A stretch of 64,000 nucleotides of DNA from Flammeovirgaceae bacterium (GTDB lineage Bacteria > Bacteroidota > Bacteroidia > Cytophagales > Cyclobacteriaceae): positions 1,054,001 through 1,118,000 of the forward strand of contig JACJYU010000001.1 of the NCBI GenBank assembly GCA_020635915.1, given 5' to 3'. Numbering within the stretch: position 1 is the first letter of the stretch; every line of letters starts with the position of its first letter. Shown one piece after another: positions 18,313 to 27,454 of the stretch. The notes beneath the pieces were generated by a model. The model worked only from the letters and a program-made list of their open reading frames with translations, had not been told where the DNA came from and made no database searches. The position numbers and the translations under genes were made by a program.

Positions 18313-18500
18313 ATATAGTGAGCTTCGTTTTCATCATTTGAACCCATTTCTTTTTTTAAAGCCTGCTTCAGGCCTTGCGCCTTCTTTGCCAAATAGCCTT
18401 TGGCCTTCTGGCCCCGGGGGCCGGAAAGCAACCAGGCAGCAAAGAGGGCGGCACCGCCCGCCAACCCTAGTCCAATCGCAAATCTTTTGGTCGCACCCAT
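18309..18500 (-). CDS. Small single-pass membrane protein (YtxH-like)
   Basis: 63 residues: a Gly/Ala-rich membrane helix (about 7-27, FAIGLGLAGGAALFAAWLLS), then a basic helical tail (GQKAKGYLAKKAQGLKQ). This layout resembles the YtxH/gas-vesicle-like small proteins. No function is known. Its 3' end overlaps the aroB stop by four bases on the opposite strand. A near-consensus TTCCTTTG -7 element lies just upstream of its start, supporting expression. Confidence 0.6.
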   Translation of the reverse strand: MGATKRFAIGLGLAGGAALFAAWLLSGPRGQKAKGYLAKKAQGLKQALKKEMGSNDENEAHYI

Positions 18501-18587
18501 AACATTGTTAACTACAAAGGAAATTAAAATGTTTCATTTTTGCTTGAAAAGGTACATGAATATTTATTTCCATAACTTGACGCGTCA

Positions 18588-19805
18588 ATGGCCCCACTTT
18601 CCCTCAAGCATACCCCCACAGTAGGGGGAAAAATCCTCCCCCCGGCTTCCAAAAGCATAAGCAACCGGGCGCTCATTTTAAATGCCCTGTCCGGGGGGCC
18701 GTCCGGAATAACCAACCTGGCCACGGCCAGGGACACCCAACTGATGGAAGCCCTGCTTAAAAACCCAGGCAAAACAATGGATGCCATGGATGCCGGCACC
18801 ACCATGCGGTTCCTGACGGCCTATTTTGCAGTCACCGGACAAAACAAGGTACTTACCGGGACCCCCAGGATGAAGGAGCGGCCCATAGGGTTGCTGGTAG
18901 GGGCCCTCCGACAAATAGGGGCACAAATCGATTACCTCGAAAAAGAAGGTTTCCCCCCCCTTGAAACCAGGGGCTTTGATGGGCAGCAGGCGATGGAAGT
19001 CACCTTGCCGGGAAATGTAAGCAGCCAATACATTTCCGCCCTCATGATGGTTGCCCCTGCTTTGCCAAAAGGGCTTGGCATCAGGCTCGAGGGGAAGGTA
19101 GGCAGTTGGCCCTACATAAAAATGACCGCAGCCCTTATGGGGCATTTTGGGGCACGGCTTTCATTGGACAAGGGGAAAGTGCTGGTATTTTCGGGCCCCT
19201 ACCGCCCTGCCCCGATCACGGTAGAGGCGGACTGGTCTGCACTAAGTTATTGGTACGCCATTGTGGCCTTGGCCGGACAGGCTGAAATCACCTTGTCGGG
19301 TGTTTTGCCGCATTCCATTCAGGGCGACAGGGCGATAGTGGGCATCATGGAGAAACTGGGGGTGGGCACGAAATTTGAAAATGGCAATGCCCTGTTGTAC
19401 AAGGCCCCGGCAACGACAAGCCATCTGCAGTGGGATTTTACCGACTGCCCCGACCTGGCCCAAACCGTATTGCCCGTGTGTGCCATAAAGGGAGTTAGGG
19501 GCACTTTTAGCGGACTGGAAAGCTTGTACATAAAAGAAACCGACCGGATTGCGGCCCTACAAAACGAACTGGGAAAAATAGGAGCCCGGCTGGAAGAAAC
19601 CTCATCGGGCATTTTTGCCCTTTCCCCTGGGAAAACCCCAAAAGGGAAGGTCAAGGTCAGCACCTATCACGACCACCGGATGGCCATGGGCTTTGCCCCC
19701 TGGGCTGCCCTTATGGATTTGGAAATCGAAGCCCCGGAGGTGGTCAACAAATCCTATCCTGGTTTTTGGAAAGATTTGAGGGCCGTGGGGTTTGAAATGG
19801 CCTGA
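18588..19805 (+). CDS. aroA: 3-phosphoshikimate 1-carboxyvinyltransferase (EPSP synthase)
   Basis: Joins shikimate-3-phosphate and PEP. The product is 405 residues, slightly short of the usual 420-430. Key motifs: LPPASKSISNRALILNAL, DAGTTMRFLTAYFA, GTPRMKERPIG, SSQYISALMM, and the C-terminal STYHDHRMAMGF. It is a divergent form typical of Bacteroidota. It lies downstream of aroB, separated only by the small opposite-strand gene. Confidence 0.94.
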   Translation: MAPLSLKHTPTVGGKILPPASKSISNRALILNALSGGPSGITNLATARDTQLMEALLKNPGKTMDAMDAGTTMRFLTAYFAVTGQNKVLTGTPRMKERPIGLLVGALRQIGAQIDYLEKEGFPPLETRGFDGQQAMEVTLPGNVSSQYISALMMVAPALPKGLGIRLEGKVGSWPYIKMTAALMGHFGARLSLDKGKVLVFSGPYRPAPITVEADWSALSYWYAIVALAGQAEITLSGVLPHSIQGDRAIVGIMEKLGVGTKFENGNALLYKAPATTSHLQWDFTDCPDLAQTVLPVCAIKGVRGTFSGLESLYIKETDRIAALQNELGKIGARLEETSSGIFALSPGKTPKGKVKVSTYHDHRMAMGFAPWAALMDLEIEAPEVVNKSYPGFWKDLRAVGFEMA

Positions 19806-19832
19806 CCGTGGCCTCCATACATTCGAACCTGG

Positions 19833-20903
19833 TTATTTGATGTACCTATAGTCTTCCCCGGGCTTTAAGTTCAACAACACTTCATAAATCAATTTGATCA
19901 CGTTTTCGATATCCTGTTTGTGCACGGTCTCTACGGTGGTGTGCATATATTTCAGTGGCAACGAGATCAGGGCCGAGGCCACCCCTTCTGCCGAATAGGC
20001 AAACGAATCCGTGTCGGTGCCGGTAGAACGCGATACGGCCTGGCGTTGGAACGGAATTTTTTTCTTTTCGGCTATTTTAATGATTGTCCTCAGCACATTG
20101 TTTTGCACGGCCGGCCCATAGCACAGCACAGGGCCGTCACCGCACTTAAGGTCACCACTTTCCTTCTTGTTGTACATGGGGGAGCCTGTGTCGTGGGTTA
20201 CATCGGTGCAAATGGCCAGGTCGGGCTTCAGCCTCCTCGATATCATCTCTGCCCCCCGCAGCCCAATCTCTTCCTGCACGGAATTTACTATGTACAAACA
20301 GAAAGGAAGCTGTTTTTTGTTTTCCTTCAGCCTGCGGGCCACTTCGGCAATCATAAAACCGCCCATACGGTTGTCCAACGCACGGCCTGTTATGTAATTT
20401 TTGTTCAACTCTATCAACTCGTCCTCAAAGGTGATCACACAGCCCACATGGACGCCCAATGACTCCACCTCTTTTTTAGACTCACAGCCGATATCGATAA
20501 AAATATTTTTTAAGGTAGGCGCCTCCTCCTTGTTGTGGTCGCGCACATGGATGGCCGGCCAGCCGAACACGCCTTTAACAATCCCTTTTTCCGTGTGAAT
20601 GTTCACACGCATGGAAGGGGCTATCTGGTGGTCAGAGCCGCCATTCCTCCTTACATAGATGTACCCTTCAGGGGTAATGTAATTGACAAACCACGAAATT
20701 TCGTCCGCATGTGCCTCTATTACCACCTTGTACTTTTCTTTGGGGTTAACCACCCCTACTGCCGTGCCATAGGTGTCCACCATGTAGTCGTGCGTATATG
20801 GCCTTATATAGTCCAGCCAAATTTGTTGGCCTGTATGTTCAAAACCTGTGGGGGACGCATTGTTTAAATAATCAAATAGAAATTGCTTGCTCTTCTTGTC
20901 CAT
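19833..20903 (-). CDS. M42 family metallopeptidase
   Basis: 356-residue dinuclear-metal aminopeptidase, a family that forms large tetrahedral assemblies degrading short peptides. Metal and catalytic motifs follow the M42 order: SPTGFEHTGQ, EAHADEISWF (first ligand His/Asp), GRALDNRMGGF, VNSVQEEIGLRGA (catalytic Glu pair), CTDVTHDTGS, and a C-terminal MHTTVETVHKQD with the last His. It is cytoplasmic, with no signal peptide. It is convergent with aroA. Confidence 0.92.
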   Translation of the reverse strand: MDKKSKQFLFDYLNNASPTGFEHTGQQIWLDYIRPYTHDYMVDTYGTAVGVVNPKEKYKVVIEAHADEISWFVNYITPEGYIYVRRNGGSDHQIAPSMRVNIHTEKGIVKGVFGWPAIHVRDHNKEEAPTLKNIFIDIGCESKKEVESLGVHVGCVITFEDELIELNKNYITGRALDNRMGGFMIAEVARRLKENKKQLPFCLYIVNSVQEEIGLRGAEMISRRLKPDLAICTDVTHDTGSPMYNKKESGDLKCGDGPVLCYGPAVQNNVLRTIIKIAEKKKIPFQRQAVSRSTGTDTDSFAYSAEGVASALISLPLKYMHTTVETVHKQDIENVIKLIYEVLLNLKPGEDYRYIK

Positions 20904-20986
20904 GTTCGGAATTTGTTAAGTATTTTTTTTAATTGAATGGTTGGTATGCGCAACATGCGGTTGCCCGGTAGGTTAAAACGTTGGCA

Positions 20987-22558
20987 TTACAGTGGAATGT
21001 TCCCGTGTTTCTTTTTAGGCAATTTAGCCACTTTATTTTCTAACATCTGAAAGGCCCGGATCAATTTTTCCCTGGTTTGGTCAGGGTAAATCACCTCATC
21101 GATATAGCCCCTGTGTGCGGCACGGTATGGGTTGGCAAATTTACGGGTATACTCATCCACCTTCTCGTTCAGCTTGGCTTCAGGGTCGCCTGCATCGGCT
21201 ATTTCCCTTTTGAAAATAATTTCAGCCGCCCCTTTGGCGCCCATCACGGCAATCTCAGCGGTGGGCCAGGCGTAATTGAGGTCGGCCCCTATGTGTTTTG
21301 AGTTCATTACATCGTAGGCACCGCCATACGCCTTGCGGGTGATGACCGTAACGCGGGGCACGGTGGCCTCGGAAAAAGCAAACAACAATTTTGCCCCGTT
21401 GGTAATGATGGCGTTCCATTCCTGGTCGGTGCCCGGCAAAAAGCCCGGTACATCCTCCAATACCAATAAAGGAATATTGAAACAATCACAAAAACGAACA
21501 AACCTGGCGCCCTTTACGCTGGCATCAATATCCAGCACGCCTGCCAAAGAAGCAGGCTGGTTGCCCACAATGCCTATGCTCCTTCCAGCAAGCCGTGCAA
21601 AGCCCACTACGATGTTCTCCGCAAAATTTTTGTGCACCTCAAAGAAACTTCCACTGTCCACTATCCCTTCAACCACCTCCCTCATGTCGTACGGCTGGTT
21701 GGGGTTATCGGGAATAATGGAGTTCAATTGTCCTCTGGATTCATCAGAGGGGGTATAGTCGGCCCGGGGCGCATCTTCTTCACAATTTTGCGGGATGTAC
21801 CCCAGCAGTTGCTTGATCTGGTTGATGCATTCCATTTCATTGGCAGATGCAAAATGGGTCACCCCGCTCTTCATGCTGTGGGCACTCGCGCCACCCAGTT
21901 CTTCTGCCGTTACATTTTCGTGGGTGACGGTCTTTACCACATTGGGGCCGGTCACAAACATGAACGAGGTGTTTTCCACCATAAATATGAAATCGGTCAT
22001 GGCGGGGGAGTATACTGCGCCCCCTGCACAGGGCCCCATGATGGCGGAGATTTGCGGGACGACCCCTGAGGCCATCACATTGCGATAGAAAATATCGGCA
22101 TAGCCACCCAGCGACACCACCCCTTCCTGGATGCGTGCACCCCCTGAATCATTAAGGCCAATCAATGGCGCCCCATTTTGCATGGCCAGGTCCATTACCT
22201 TTACTATTTTCTCCGCGTGGGTCTCTGACAAGGAGCCGCCAAACACGGTAAAATCCTGGGAGAACAGGTATACCAGGCGCCCGTTAACGGTGCCATACCC
22301 GGTAACCACCCCATCGCCAAGGTAATATTCCTTTTCCAACCCAAAATCCTTGCACCGGTGCATCACAAATTTTCCCAGCTCCTCAAAGGACCCTTCGTCC
22401 ACGAGCAAGTGAATGCGCTCACGTGCGGTCAATTTGTTCCTCGCATGTTGTTGCTCAACCCTCTTTTCCCCACCGCCTTGCAAGGCTTCCTGGTTTTTAC
22501 GGTGCAACTCGTCAAACTTTTTGCGCAGTTCCGCGGAGTCGATTTTTCGCTGTGCCAT
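20987..22558 (-). CDS. Acyl-CoA carboxylase beta subunit, propionyl-CoA type
   Basis: Carboxyltransferase producing methylmalonyl-CoA from propionyl-CoA. I chose the ATG at 22558 (MAQRKIDSAELR), giving 523 residues. An earlier ATG adds 28 residues without family similarity. Signatures: LTARERIHLLVDEGSFEEL, FSQDFTVFGGSLSETHAEK, LIGLNDSGGARIQEGV, IMGPCAGGAVYSPAMTDF, DVPGFLPGTDQE and TRKAYGGAYDVM. These fit PccB/MmdA. The biotin-carboxylase partner is not adjacent. This is the second orphan beta subunit in the window. Confidence 0.92.
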   Translation of the reverse strand: MAQRKIDSAELRKKFDELHRKNQEALQGGGEKRVEQQHARNKLTARERIHLLVDEGSFEELGKFVMHRCKDFGLEKEYYLGDGVVTGYGTVNGRLVYLFSQDFTVFGGSLSETHAEKIVKVMDLAMQNGAPLIGLNDSGGARIQEGVVSLGGYADIFYRNVMASGVVPQISAIMGPCAGGAVYSPAMTDFIFMVENTSFMFVTGPNVVKTVTHENVTAEELGGASAHSMKSGVTHFASANEMECINQIKQLLGYIPQNCEEDAPRADYTPSDESRGQLNSIIPDNPNQPYDMREVVEGIVDSGSFFEVHKNFAENIVVGFARLAGRSIGIVGNQPASLAGVLDIDASVKGARFVRFCDCFNIPLLVLEDVPGFLPGTDQEWNAIITNGAKLLFAFSEATVPRVTVITRKAYGGAYDVMNSKHIGADLNYAWPTAEIAVMGAKGAAEIIFKREIADAGDPEAKLNEKVDEYTRKFANPYRAAHRGYIDEVIYPDQTREKLIRAFQMLENKVAKLPKKKHGNIPL

Positions 22559-22874
22559 TGGGTAGATACGTGATTGAATTTCGACTCGAAATATAGGCAA
22601 AACAATAGCCCCGGTAGCCCTATTCAAATAAATTATAGGCAAAAAAGCCCATTGCGGGAATTTTGCAACAACCCTTTAAACAATAAGAGCGGAAGGCCGG
22701 CAAGCACCGGCACAGTGTTGTCTGCCCCGCCCAATATTCGCCCATCAACTGGTCATCCTCCTGGGGCCATTCTTTGTAGTGGGTTTCAAACCTAACGGCA
22801 GCCCATACCCCGGGCAAGGGCACTCAACCCTGATACACGGCCCCACAGGATGTGGGGTTGATTTGCCCATAGCG
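22559..22874. other. 316-base gap between the histidine kinase and the pccB-like gene
   Basis: The gap holds a 7-bp perfect hairpin (CCCCACA, loop GGA, TGTGGGG at 22841-22857) just downstream of the kinase stop. The hairpin has no U-tract, so it is at best a weak terminator. Leftward TATATTTC at 22588-22595, one base off the -7 consensus, may be the promoter of the carboxyltransferase. No convincing coding sequence is present. Confidence 0.4.
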
Positions 22875-23246
22875 CTATAAGGCCGCGGAAAATGCAATAA
22901 AGAAAGTAGTGCCTTCATTCCGTTTGCTCTGCACTTCGATGCCAATCTTATGGCCGTTCATAATATTTTGGACGGAGGTAAGCCCCAGCCCCATACCCCC
23001 CTGCTTAGCGGAGTAAAATGGGTCAAACAGTTTTTCCAGCTCTTCTTCGGTCATGCCTTTTCCGTTATCGGAGATGCCCAGCACTATTTCATCATCTGAT
23101 ACATTCACAAAAACCCTAAGGACGCCCTTTCCCGGCTCCATGGCCTCAATGGCATTTACCATGATATTGACCAAGGCAATCTTTATAAGTTCCTTATCTG
23201 CCCACACCCTGGGAAGGACGGAGGGCACTTCCCTTACCAGTCGCAT
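22875..23246 (-). CDS. Sensor histidine kinase, C-terminal ATPase part (split by a frameshift)
   Basis: 123 residues forming the HATPase_c half of the kinase encoded just upstream: N-box LVNIMVNAIEAM, G1 box ISDNGKGMTEEE, F-box LFDPFYSAK, G2 box GMGLGLTSVQNI. The fragment cannot act alone because it lacks the phosphoacceptor His. It overlaps the N-terminal fragment by 13 bases in a different frame. Adding one G to the GGG run at 23256-23258 would join the frames as ...AIDLVG-LNEMRLVREVP..., a natural linker. This is either an assembly error or a real lesion. Confidence 0.85.
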   Translation of the reverse strand: MRLVREVPSVLPRVWADKELIKIALVNIMVNAIEAMEPGKGVLRVFVNVSDDEIVLGISDNGKGMTEEELEKLFDPFYSAKQGGMGLGLTSVQNIMNGHKIGIEVQSKRNEGTTFFIAFSAAL

Positions 23247-24613
23247 TTCATTGAGCCCACGAGGTCGATCGCCTCGTTAAGCACGTCCGCCAACGGAACC
23301 TTCTCCATTTGTGGTTCTGCAGGGCGCGAAGATTTCAACAAATCGAGGATCAGCTGTTCGATCCTGCCCACGTTCCTTTCCAGTATTTCCGTATAAACTT
23401 TTGTGTTTTCATTGGCCGCCAATCCCTCCTTGAGTTGATCGATGGCCAGGTTCAGGTTGGTGAGCGGGTTCCTTACTTCGTGGGCTATGGTCCTGGCAAT
23501 TTTGCCTGTGGTGGATAGTTTCTCAGCCTGGATCAATTCACCTTCCGCTTTCTTGCGGAGGGTAATGTCGTGGACTATTCCCTGGTAGTACAAGCCCCCG
23601 TTGCCCCCTCTGACAAAAACGCAATTGACCAGCCCCACCAGCTTATTTTTTTTGCGGCCGGCCAATACTACCTCAAAATCTTTTACCTGGTTGTTGGCAT
23701 CCAGTTCCCGTTTAAACAATTGCCATTCATTTTTGTCATAAAACAAGGCTTCTAAATTCAACCCACAAGCTTCTGCATGCGAATACCGGAATAGTCCTTG
23801 GAAGGATGTGTTCACATCCATCAAGTTAAAGCTACCGTCCATCAGGAAAATAGGGTCAATTGACCGCTCAAACAACGACCTGTATTTCTTTTCTTTTTGG
23901 TCCAGCTCGGAAATTTTAAGTTTCAATTCGGATTCCGTTTTTCTCCTGCGCTTCAACTCATCAATAATTTTCACAAACAGAAACCCCGCCACGCCCATTA
24001 CCACCAGCCCGGACAGCAAAAGGGTAAACGGGGCAATGTTCTTCAAGTCATATTCCTGGGTGAGCCTTGCTTTCAATATATCGTTCTCGTATTTGGTGAT
24101 CCGGCCACATAACTCCCTTATGCGCACCATATTCTCCCTGCCCACTATCAGCAAATTGGTCTCATACCGGTCCATGAAATGCCTGCTTTCCCTCTCGTTG
24201 GCCAATATTGTTTTTATTATCCGGTATTGTTTGTCAATCAACAACCGCAACGAATCGGCCCGCTGTTTCTGTGGGCGCTCGCCCAGAAAAAGGCTATCCA
24301 GCTTTTTTACCTCCGTATAGATCGACCCGACCGAATTCCTGTAAGGCCTTAAGAAAACAGTGTCCCTGGTCAACTGGTACCCGCGATGCCCTGTCTCCGA
24401 ATCTTTCACAATCGAGAGTACGATTTCCACCTGTGCAATTACGGCATTGGAATGCCGGATCCATTTCACTTCCTCCATATACCCATTGACGTTCCAATAG
24501 GCGATGATGCTCACCCCCGTTAAAAGCATAAGCACTACTGCAAAAACCAGGTTGTAGTAATTTTCCCTTTTCATTAAGGAGCGATCAAAATTTTCCACGG
24601 CATTGGCCTTCAT
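23234..24613 (-). CDS. Sensor histidine kinase, N-terminal part (CHASE3, PAS, HisKA), frameshifted
   Basis: About 460 residues from the ATG at 24613 (MKANAVENF; MKRENYYN at 24574 is an alternative). Order: membrane helix (YNLVFAVVLMLLTGVSIIAY), a CHASE3-like periplasmic helical domain (EIVLSIVKDSETGHRGYQLT), a second helix (FTLLLSGLVVMGVAGFLFV), coiled coil, a PAS domain (YRSLFERSIDPIFLMD) and HisKA with H-box IAHEVRNPLTNL. The frame ends shortly after AIDLVG, before the ATPase domain found in the next frame. It is probably the sensor for the NtrC-type regulator two genes upstream on the same strand. Confidence 0.85.
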   Translation of the reverse strand: MKANAVENFDRSLMKRENYYNLVFAVVLMLLTGVSIIAYWNVNGYMEEVKWIRHSNAVIAQVEIVLSIVKDSETGHRGYQLTRDTVFLRPYRNSVGSIYTEVKKLDSLFLGERPQKQRADSLRLLIDKQYRIIKTILANERESRHFMDRYETNLLIVGRENMVRIRELCGRITKYENDILKARLTQEYDLKNIAPFTLLLSGLVVMGVAGFLFVKIIDELKRRRKTESELKLKISELDQKEKKYRSLFERSIDPIFLMDGSFNLMDVNTSFQGLFRYSHAEACGLNLEALFYDKNEWQLFKRELDANNQVKDFEVVLAGRKKNKLVGLVNCVFVRGGNGGLYYQGIVHDITLRKKAEGELIQAEKLSTTGKIARTIAHEVRNPLTNLNLAIDQLKEGLAANENTKVYTEILERNVGRIEQLILDLLKSSRPAEPQMEKVPLADVLNEAIDLVGSMKCDW

Positions 24614-24742
24614 AGTCCACACCATGTGGAGCAAAGGCAACAGCCATGTCCCCAAAATATCAATTTAGGCACGGTTGCCACACATTTTCAAACATGGCAT
24701 CAATTTGCCTTCTAAAAATGGCAGACACCAAACGATTGACTT

Positions 24743-25366
24743 ATGAAAACAAATTTGAGATTATTTATCCTAACAGTGGCCATCCTGGCATTGTCTGCCC
24801 TTGCTTCATACGCACAGGGGCCAAAAATGGGAATAAAGGGCGGGCTTAACGTCAGCAACCTATATGTGGACAATGTCAACGATGAAAATTCACGCGTGGG
24901 CTTTCATGCCGGCTTTTATGGGCAGGTCCTTGCCACAGGTTTTTTTGCATTGCAGCCGGAGCTGCTCTACACCACCAAGGGGTCGGAGAACGAGTATGAT
25001 GGCATAATCGACCAGAACATAAAATTCAACCTCAATTACCTCGAGGTGCCCATGTTGGCGGTATTTAAACTGGGGAAAACCGCTGAACTCCATGCGGGAG
25101 GTTATGGAAGTTACCTACTGGGGGCAAATGTTTCCTATGCTGGCGACATTGCCACTGGTGGCGAAGACCTGGACCGCGACAATTTTAAAACCTTCGACTA
25201 TGGCCTGGTGGGCGGACTAGGCTTAAACTTCGGTGGTGTTCAGGTGGGCGCACGGTATAATTACGGGCTGGTAAAACTGGCCAAAACCAATAACGCGAAA
25301 GCCGTTTTGGGGGATTCCAAAAATTCTGCCGCCCAGGTGTACGTGGCTTTCAACCTGAATGAGTGA
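24743..25366 (+). CDS. Outer-membrane beta-barrel protein (porin/PorT-like)
   Basis: 207 residues. The signal peptide is MKTNLRLFILTVAILALSAL followed by ASYAQ. The mature protein begins with KMGIKGGLNVSNLY, the standard opening of the outer-membrane barrel family in Bacteroidota. Alternating aromatic beta-strands follow, as in FALQPELLYTTKG, LEVPMLAVFKLG, LHAGGYGSYLLG and VQVGARYNYGL, ending in VYVAFNLNE. It is wedged between the kinase and its probable regulator on the opposite strand, so it may be a target of that system. Confidence 0.85.
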   Translation: MKTNLRLFILTVAILALSALASYAQGPKMGIKGGLNVSNLYVDNVNDENSRVGFHAGFYGQVLATGFFALQPELLYTTKGSENEYDGIIDQNIKFNLNYLEVPMLAVFKLGKTAELHAGGYGSYLLGANVSYAGDIATGGEDLDRDNFKTFDYGLVGGLGLNFGGVQVGARYNYGLVKLAKTNNAKAVLGDSKNSAAQVYVAFNLNE

Positions 25367-25376
25367 CAAGGCATTT

Positions 25377-25408
25377 TTATAGGGCAAGTCCTAGGGCTTG
25401 CCCTATAA
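25377..25408. terminator. Bidirectional terminator between the barrel gene and the NtrC-type gene
   Basis: A perfect 12-bp stem (TTATAGGGCAAG / CTTGCCCTATAA) encloses an 8-base loop between two convergent genes. It is preceded by TTTT on one side and followed by an AT-rich run on the other. The right arm includes the stop codon of the regulator. Confidence 0.75.
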
Positions 25409-26782
25409 CTTTATATCATAGGCCTTAAGCTTGTTGTACAGCGTTTTACGGTCAATCTTCAGCACTTCGGCCGCCTTGCTTTTGTTAAAACCCGTTTTTT
25501 CCAATACGTCAATAATGGCCTGCCGCTCGGCATGGCTGGAGACTGATTTCAACAAGTTGCCCTCAACAGTTTGCTCGCCAGTGGCAGCGGGGCCGGCAAC
25601 CTCGTACACAGTTGAACCCAGTATCTCATTGGGCAGCGCCCCTTCGGAAATTTTTTTACCATCGCTAAGCAATACTGCCCTTTTTACCACATTGTTCAGC
25701 TCCCGCAAATTCCCGTACCAATGGTAGGCCATAAGCCGTTCTTCAACGGCAGGTGAAAATCCTGAAATTTCTTTATTAAGCTGTTTGTTGGCCTTGGCCA
25801 AAAAATGCTTTGCAAATAGCAGGATATCCTCCTTGCGTTGCCTCAATGGTGAAAGCTCGATTTTAAACTCGTTCAACCTGTGGTACAGGTCTTCCCTGAA
25901 TTTTCCTTCCCTCACGGCCCTGGTCAAATCCTCATTGGTAGCGGCTATTATGCGCACATCTATTTGTATGTCCTTGGTGCCCCCTATCCGCCTGATCTTC
26001 CTTTCCTGAAGCACGCGGAGCAACTTGACCTGGTTTTCATAGGATAAATTCCCTACCTCATCAAGGAATAATATGCCCTTGTGTGCCAGTTCAAAATTGC
26101 CCGGCTTTTCATGTAACGCGCCCGTAAATGCCCCCTTTACATGGCCAAACAATTCACTTCCTGCCAGGTCTTTGGGCAGTGCCCCGCAGTCCAAGGCCAC
26201 AAAAGGTTTTGGCGCACGGCCACTCTTTTGATGAATGGCCCTGGCCACATATTCTTTGCCGGTGCCGGTTTCCCCGGTAATGATCACCGACATTTCCGCA
26301 GGCGCAATCAGTTCAATATGCCGCTGCACCACCGCGGCCTGTGGGCTAATGCCATCCACATAGGCACTGTCATTAGGGGCTTCTGTTGTGCCACCTGCCT
26401 TTGCGGGCGTTGTACTGGCGCCTTTCCTTTCCAGGGCTTCTTTTATGGTAATGAGCATCTCATCCGGATAAAGCGGCTTCACCACATAATCACTGGCCCC
26501 ATGTTTAAAGGTTTCAATGGCCGTTTTTATATCTGAATAACCCGTTATGATAACAATGGCGGCCTGTGGTTGGATCAATTTGATGCGCTGGATCATCTCT
26601 GTCCCATTTGTGTCGGGAAGCCGGTAGTCGCACAGCACCAGGTCAAACTCCTTTTTCCTCAAATTATCAATGGCCTGTTTTCCAGTATAGGAAAAATCAA
26701 CTTCATAGCCCTTTTTGGAGAGGAAATTTGAAACCAACGTACAAATATCCTTGTCGTCATCAATTATCAGAATGGCTTGCAT
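25403..26782 (-). CDS. Sigma-54-dependent response regulator (NtrC family)
   Basis: 459 residues in the classic order. A receiver domain (1-120) has DDD at 8-10 and phospho-acceptor Asp52 in LVLCDYRLPD. A AAA+ domain (about 145-380) has GETGTGKE, the sigma-54 contact loop GAFTGA, and GILFLDEVGNL. A Fis-type helix-turn-helix (GFNKSKAAEVLKIDRKTLYNKL) ends the protein. It activates promoters read by sigma-54 polymerase. It lies 39 bases downstream of a lone receiver gene and shares strand and region with the histidine kinase. Confidence 0.95.
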   Translation of the reverse strand: MQAILIIDDDKDICTLVSNFLSKKGYEVDFSYTGKQAIDNLRKKEFDLVLCDYRLPDTNGTEMIQRIKLIQPQAAIVIITGYSDIKTAIETFKHGASDYVVKPLYPDEMLITIKEALERKGASTTPAKAGGTTEAPNDSAYVDGISPQAAVVQRHIELIAPAEMSVIITGETGTGKEYVARAIHQKSGRAPKPFVALDCGALPKDLAGSELFGHVKGAFTGALHEKPGNFELAHKGILFLDEVGNLSYENQVKLLRVLQERKIRRIGGTKDIQIDVRIIAATNEDLTRAVREGKFREDLYHRLNEFKIELSPLRQRKEDILLFAKHFLAKANKQLNKEISGFSPAVEERLMAYHWYGNLRELNNVVKRAVLLSDGKKISEGALPNEILGSTVYEVAGPAATGEQTVEGNLLKSVSSHAERQAIIDVLEKTGFNKSKAAEVLKIDRKTLYNKLKAYDIKL

Positions 26783-26821
26783 AATATAAAATTAATCAAG
26801 TCCTGGCTTAATCAACAATTT

Positions 26822-27181
26822 TCAACCGATCTGTAACTCGGCAAGCGCGGAAAGGACAATATTCCGGCTAAATGGTTTTTTTATTGCATAATCAGCCCCC
26901 TCCCCTGTGGCTTTGGCCAGTCCCCTATCGTACGCACTGATTATTATCACCTTGGTATTGCTGTTGGCTTTTTTAATCACGGGAATCAATTGGGAGCCGA
27001 TGCCATCAGGTAAGTTCAAATCAATGAATACGGCTGCATATTGTTGTGGGCGTTCGAGCTTTCCCTTCGCATCTTTTAAATTGAGTGCATAAGAGGTATG
27101 GAACCCTTCCCGCTCCAATATACCGGTAAGTAGTATGCAAATATCCTCCTCGTCATCAACCAACAAAATCTTTGACCTCAT
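26822..27181 (-). CDS. Stand-alone response regulator receiver protein
   Basis: 119 residues from the ATG at 27181 (MRSKILLVDDEED); a longer frame adds 12 non-homologous codons. It contains only a CheY-like receiver domain: acidic pocket DDEED (9-13), phospho-acceptor Asp54 in AVFIDLNLPDG, the switch Ser in VIIISAYDRGL, and the conserved Lys in YAIKKPFSRN. With no output domain it probably acts as a phosphorelay step or through protein contacts, likely with the kinase and NtrC-type regulator beside it. Confidence 0.9.
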   Translation of the reverse strand: MRSKILLVDDEEDICILLTGILEREGFHTSYALNLKDAKGKLERPQQYAAVFIDLNLPDGIGSQLIPVIKKANSNTKVIIISAYDRGLAKATGEGADYAIKKPFSRNIVLSALAELQIG

Positions 27182-27413
27182 TGTCCAATAATAGTCATTG
27201 GCACCGTGAACAAGCAAACTGGTTTTCCAGGCACCCTTTTATACCACTATAACACAATAAAACCGTGCCATTCAAACTGCCCTCACAATTATCCTGGTTT
27301 GGCGCACAATACACCATGGACAGGGAAAGATATTCCCCATCCAAATGTGGGAATGTTTCCACAATCCAATCCGGAGGCCTTCCCGTTTAAGCCCGAAATA
27401 GGGTTATCGCAAC

Positions 27414-27428
27414 TGGCATGTTATTTCC
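27414..27428 (+). promoter_or_regulatory. Sigma-54-like element upstream of the small membrane protein
   Basis: TGGCATG-N4-TTCC resembles the sigma-54 consensus TGGCACG-N4-TTGC, with GG and the -12 dinucleotide ten bases apart. The invariant -12 GC is CC here, so the match is imperfect. It ends 27 bases before the ATG at 27455 and lies near an NtrC-type activator gene. Confidence 0.25.
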
Positions 27429-27454
27429 CCCTTACCTAAAAAACCCAAAAATCA

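Noticed and set aside
22620..22823. 67-residue leftward open frame between the kinase and the carboxyltransferase
   Set aside because: Cys-rich, no family, and no promoter or start context; treated as non-coding.
23240..23262. Programmed -1 frameshift in the kinase
   Set aside because: No slippery heptamer of the X-XXY-YYZ type is present; a simple one-base indel explains the break better.
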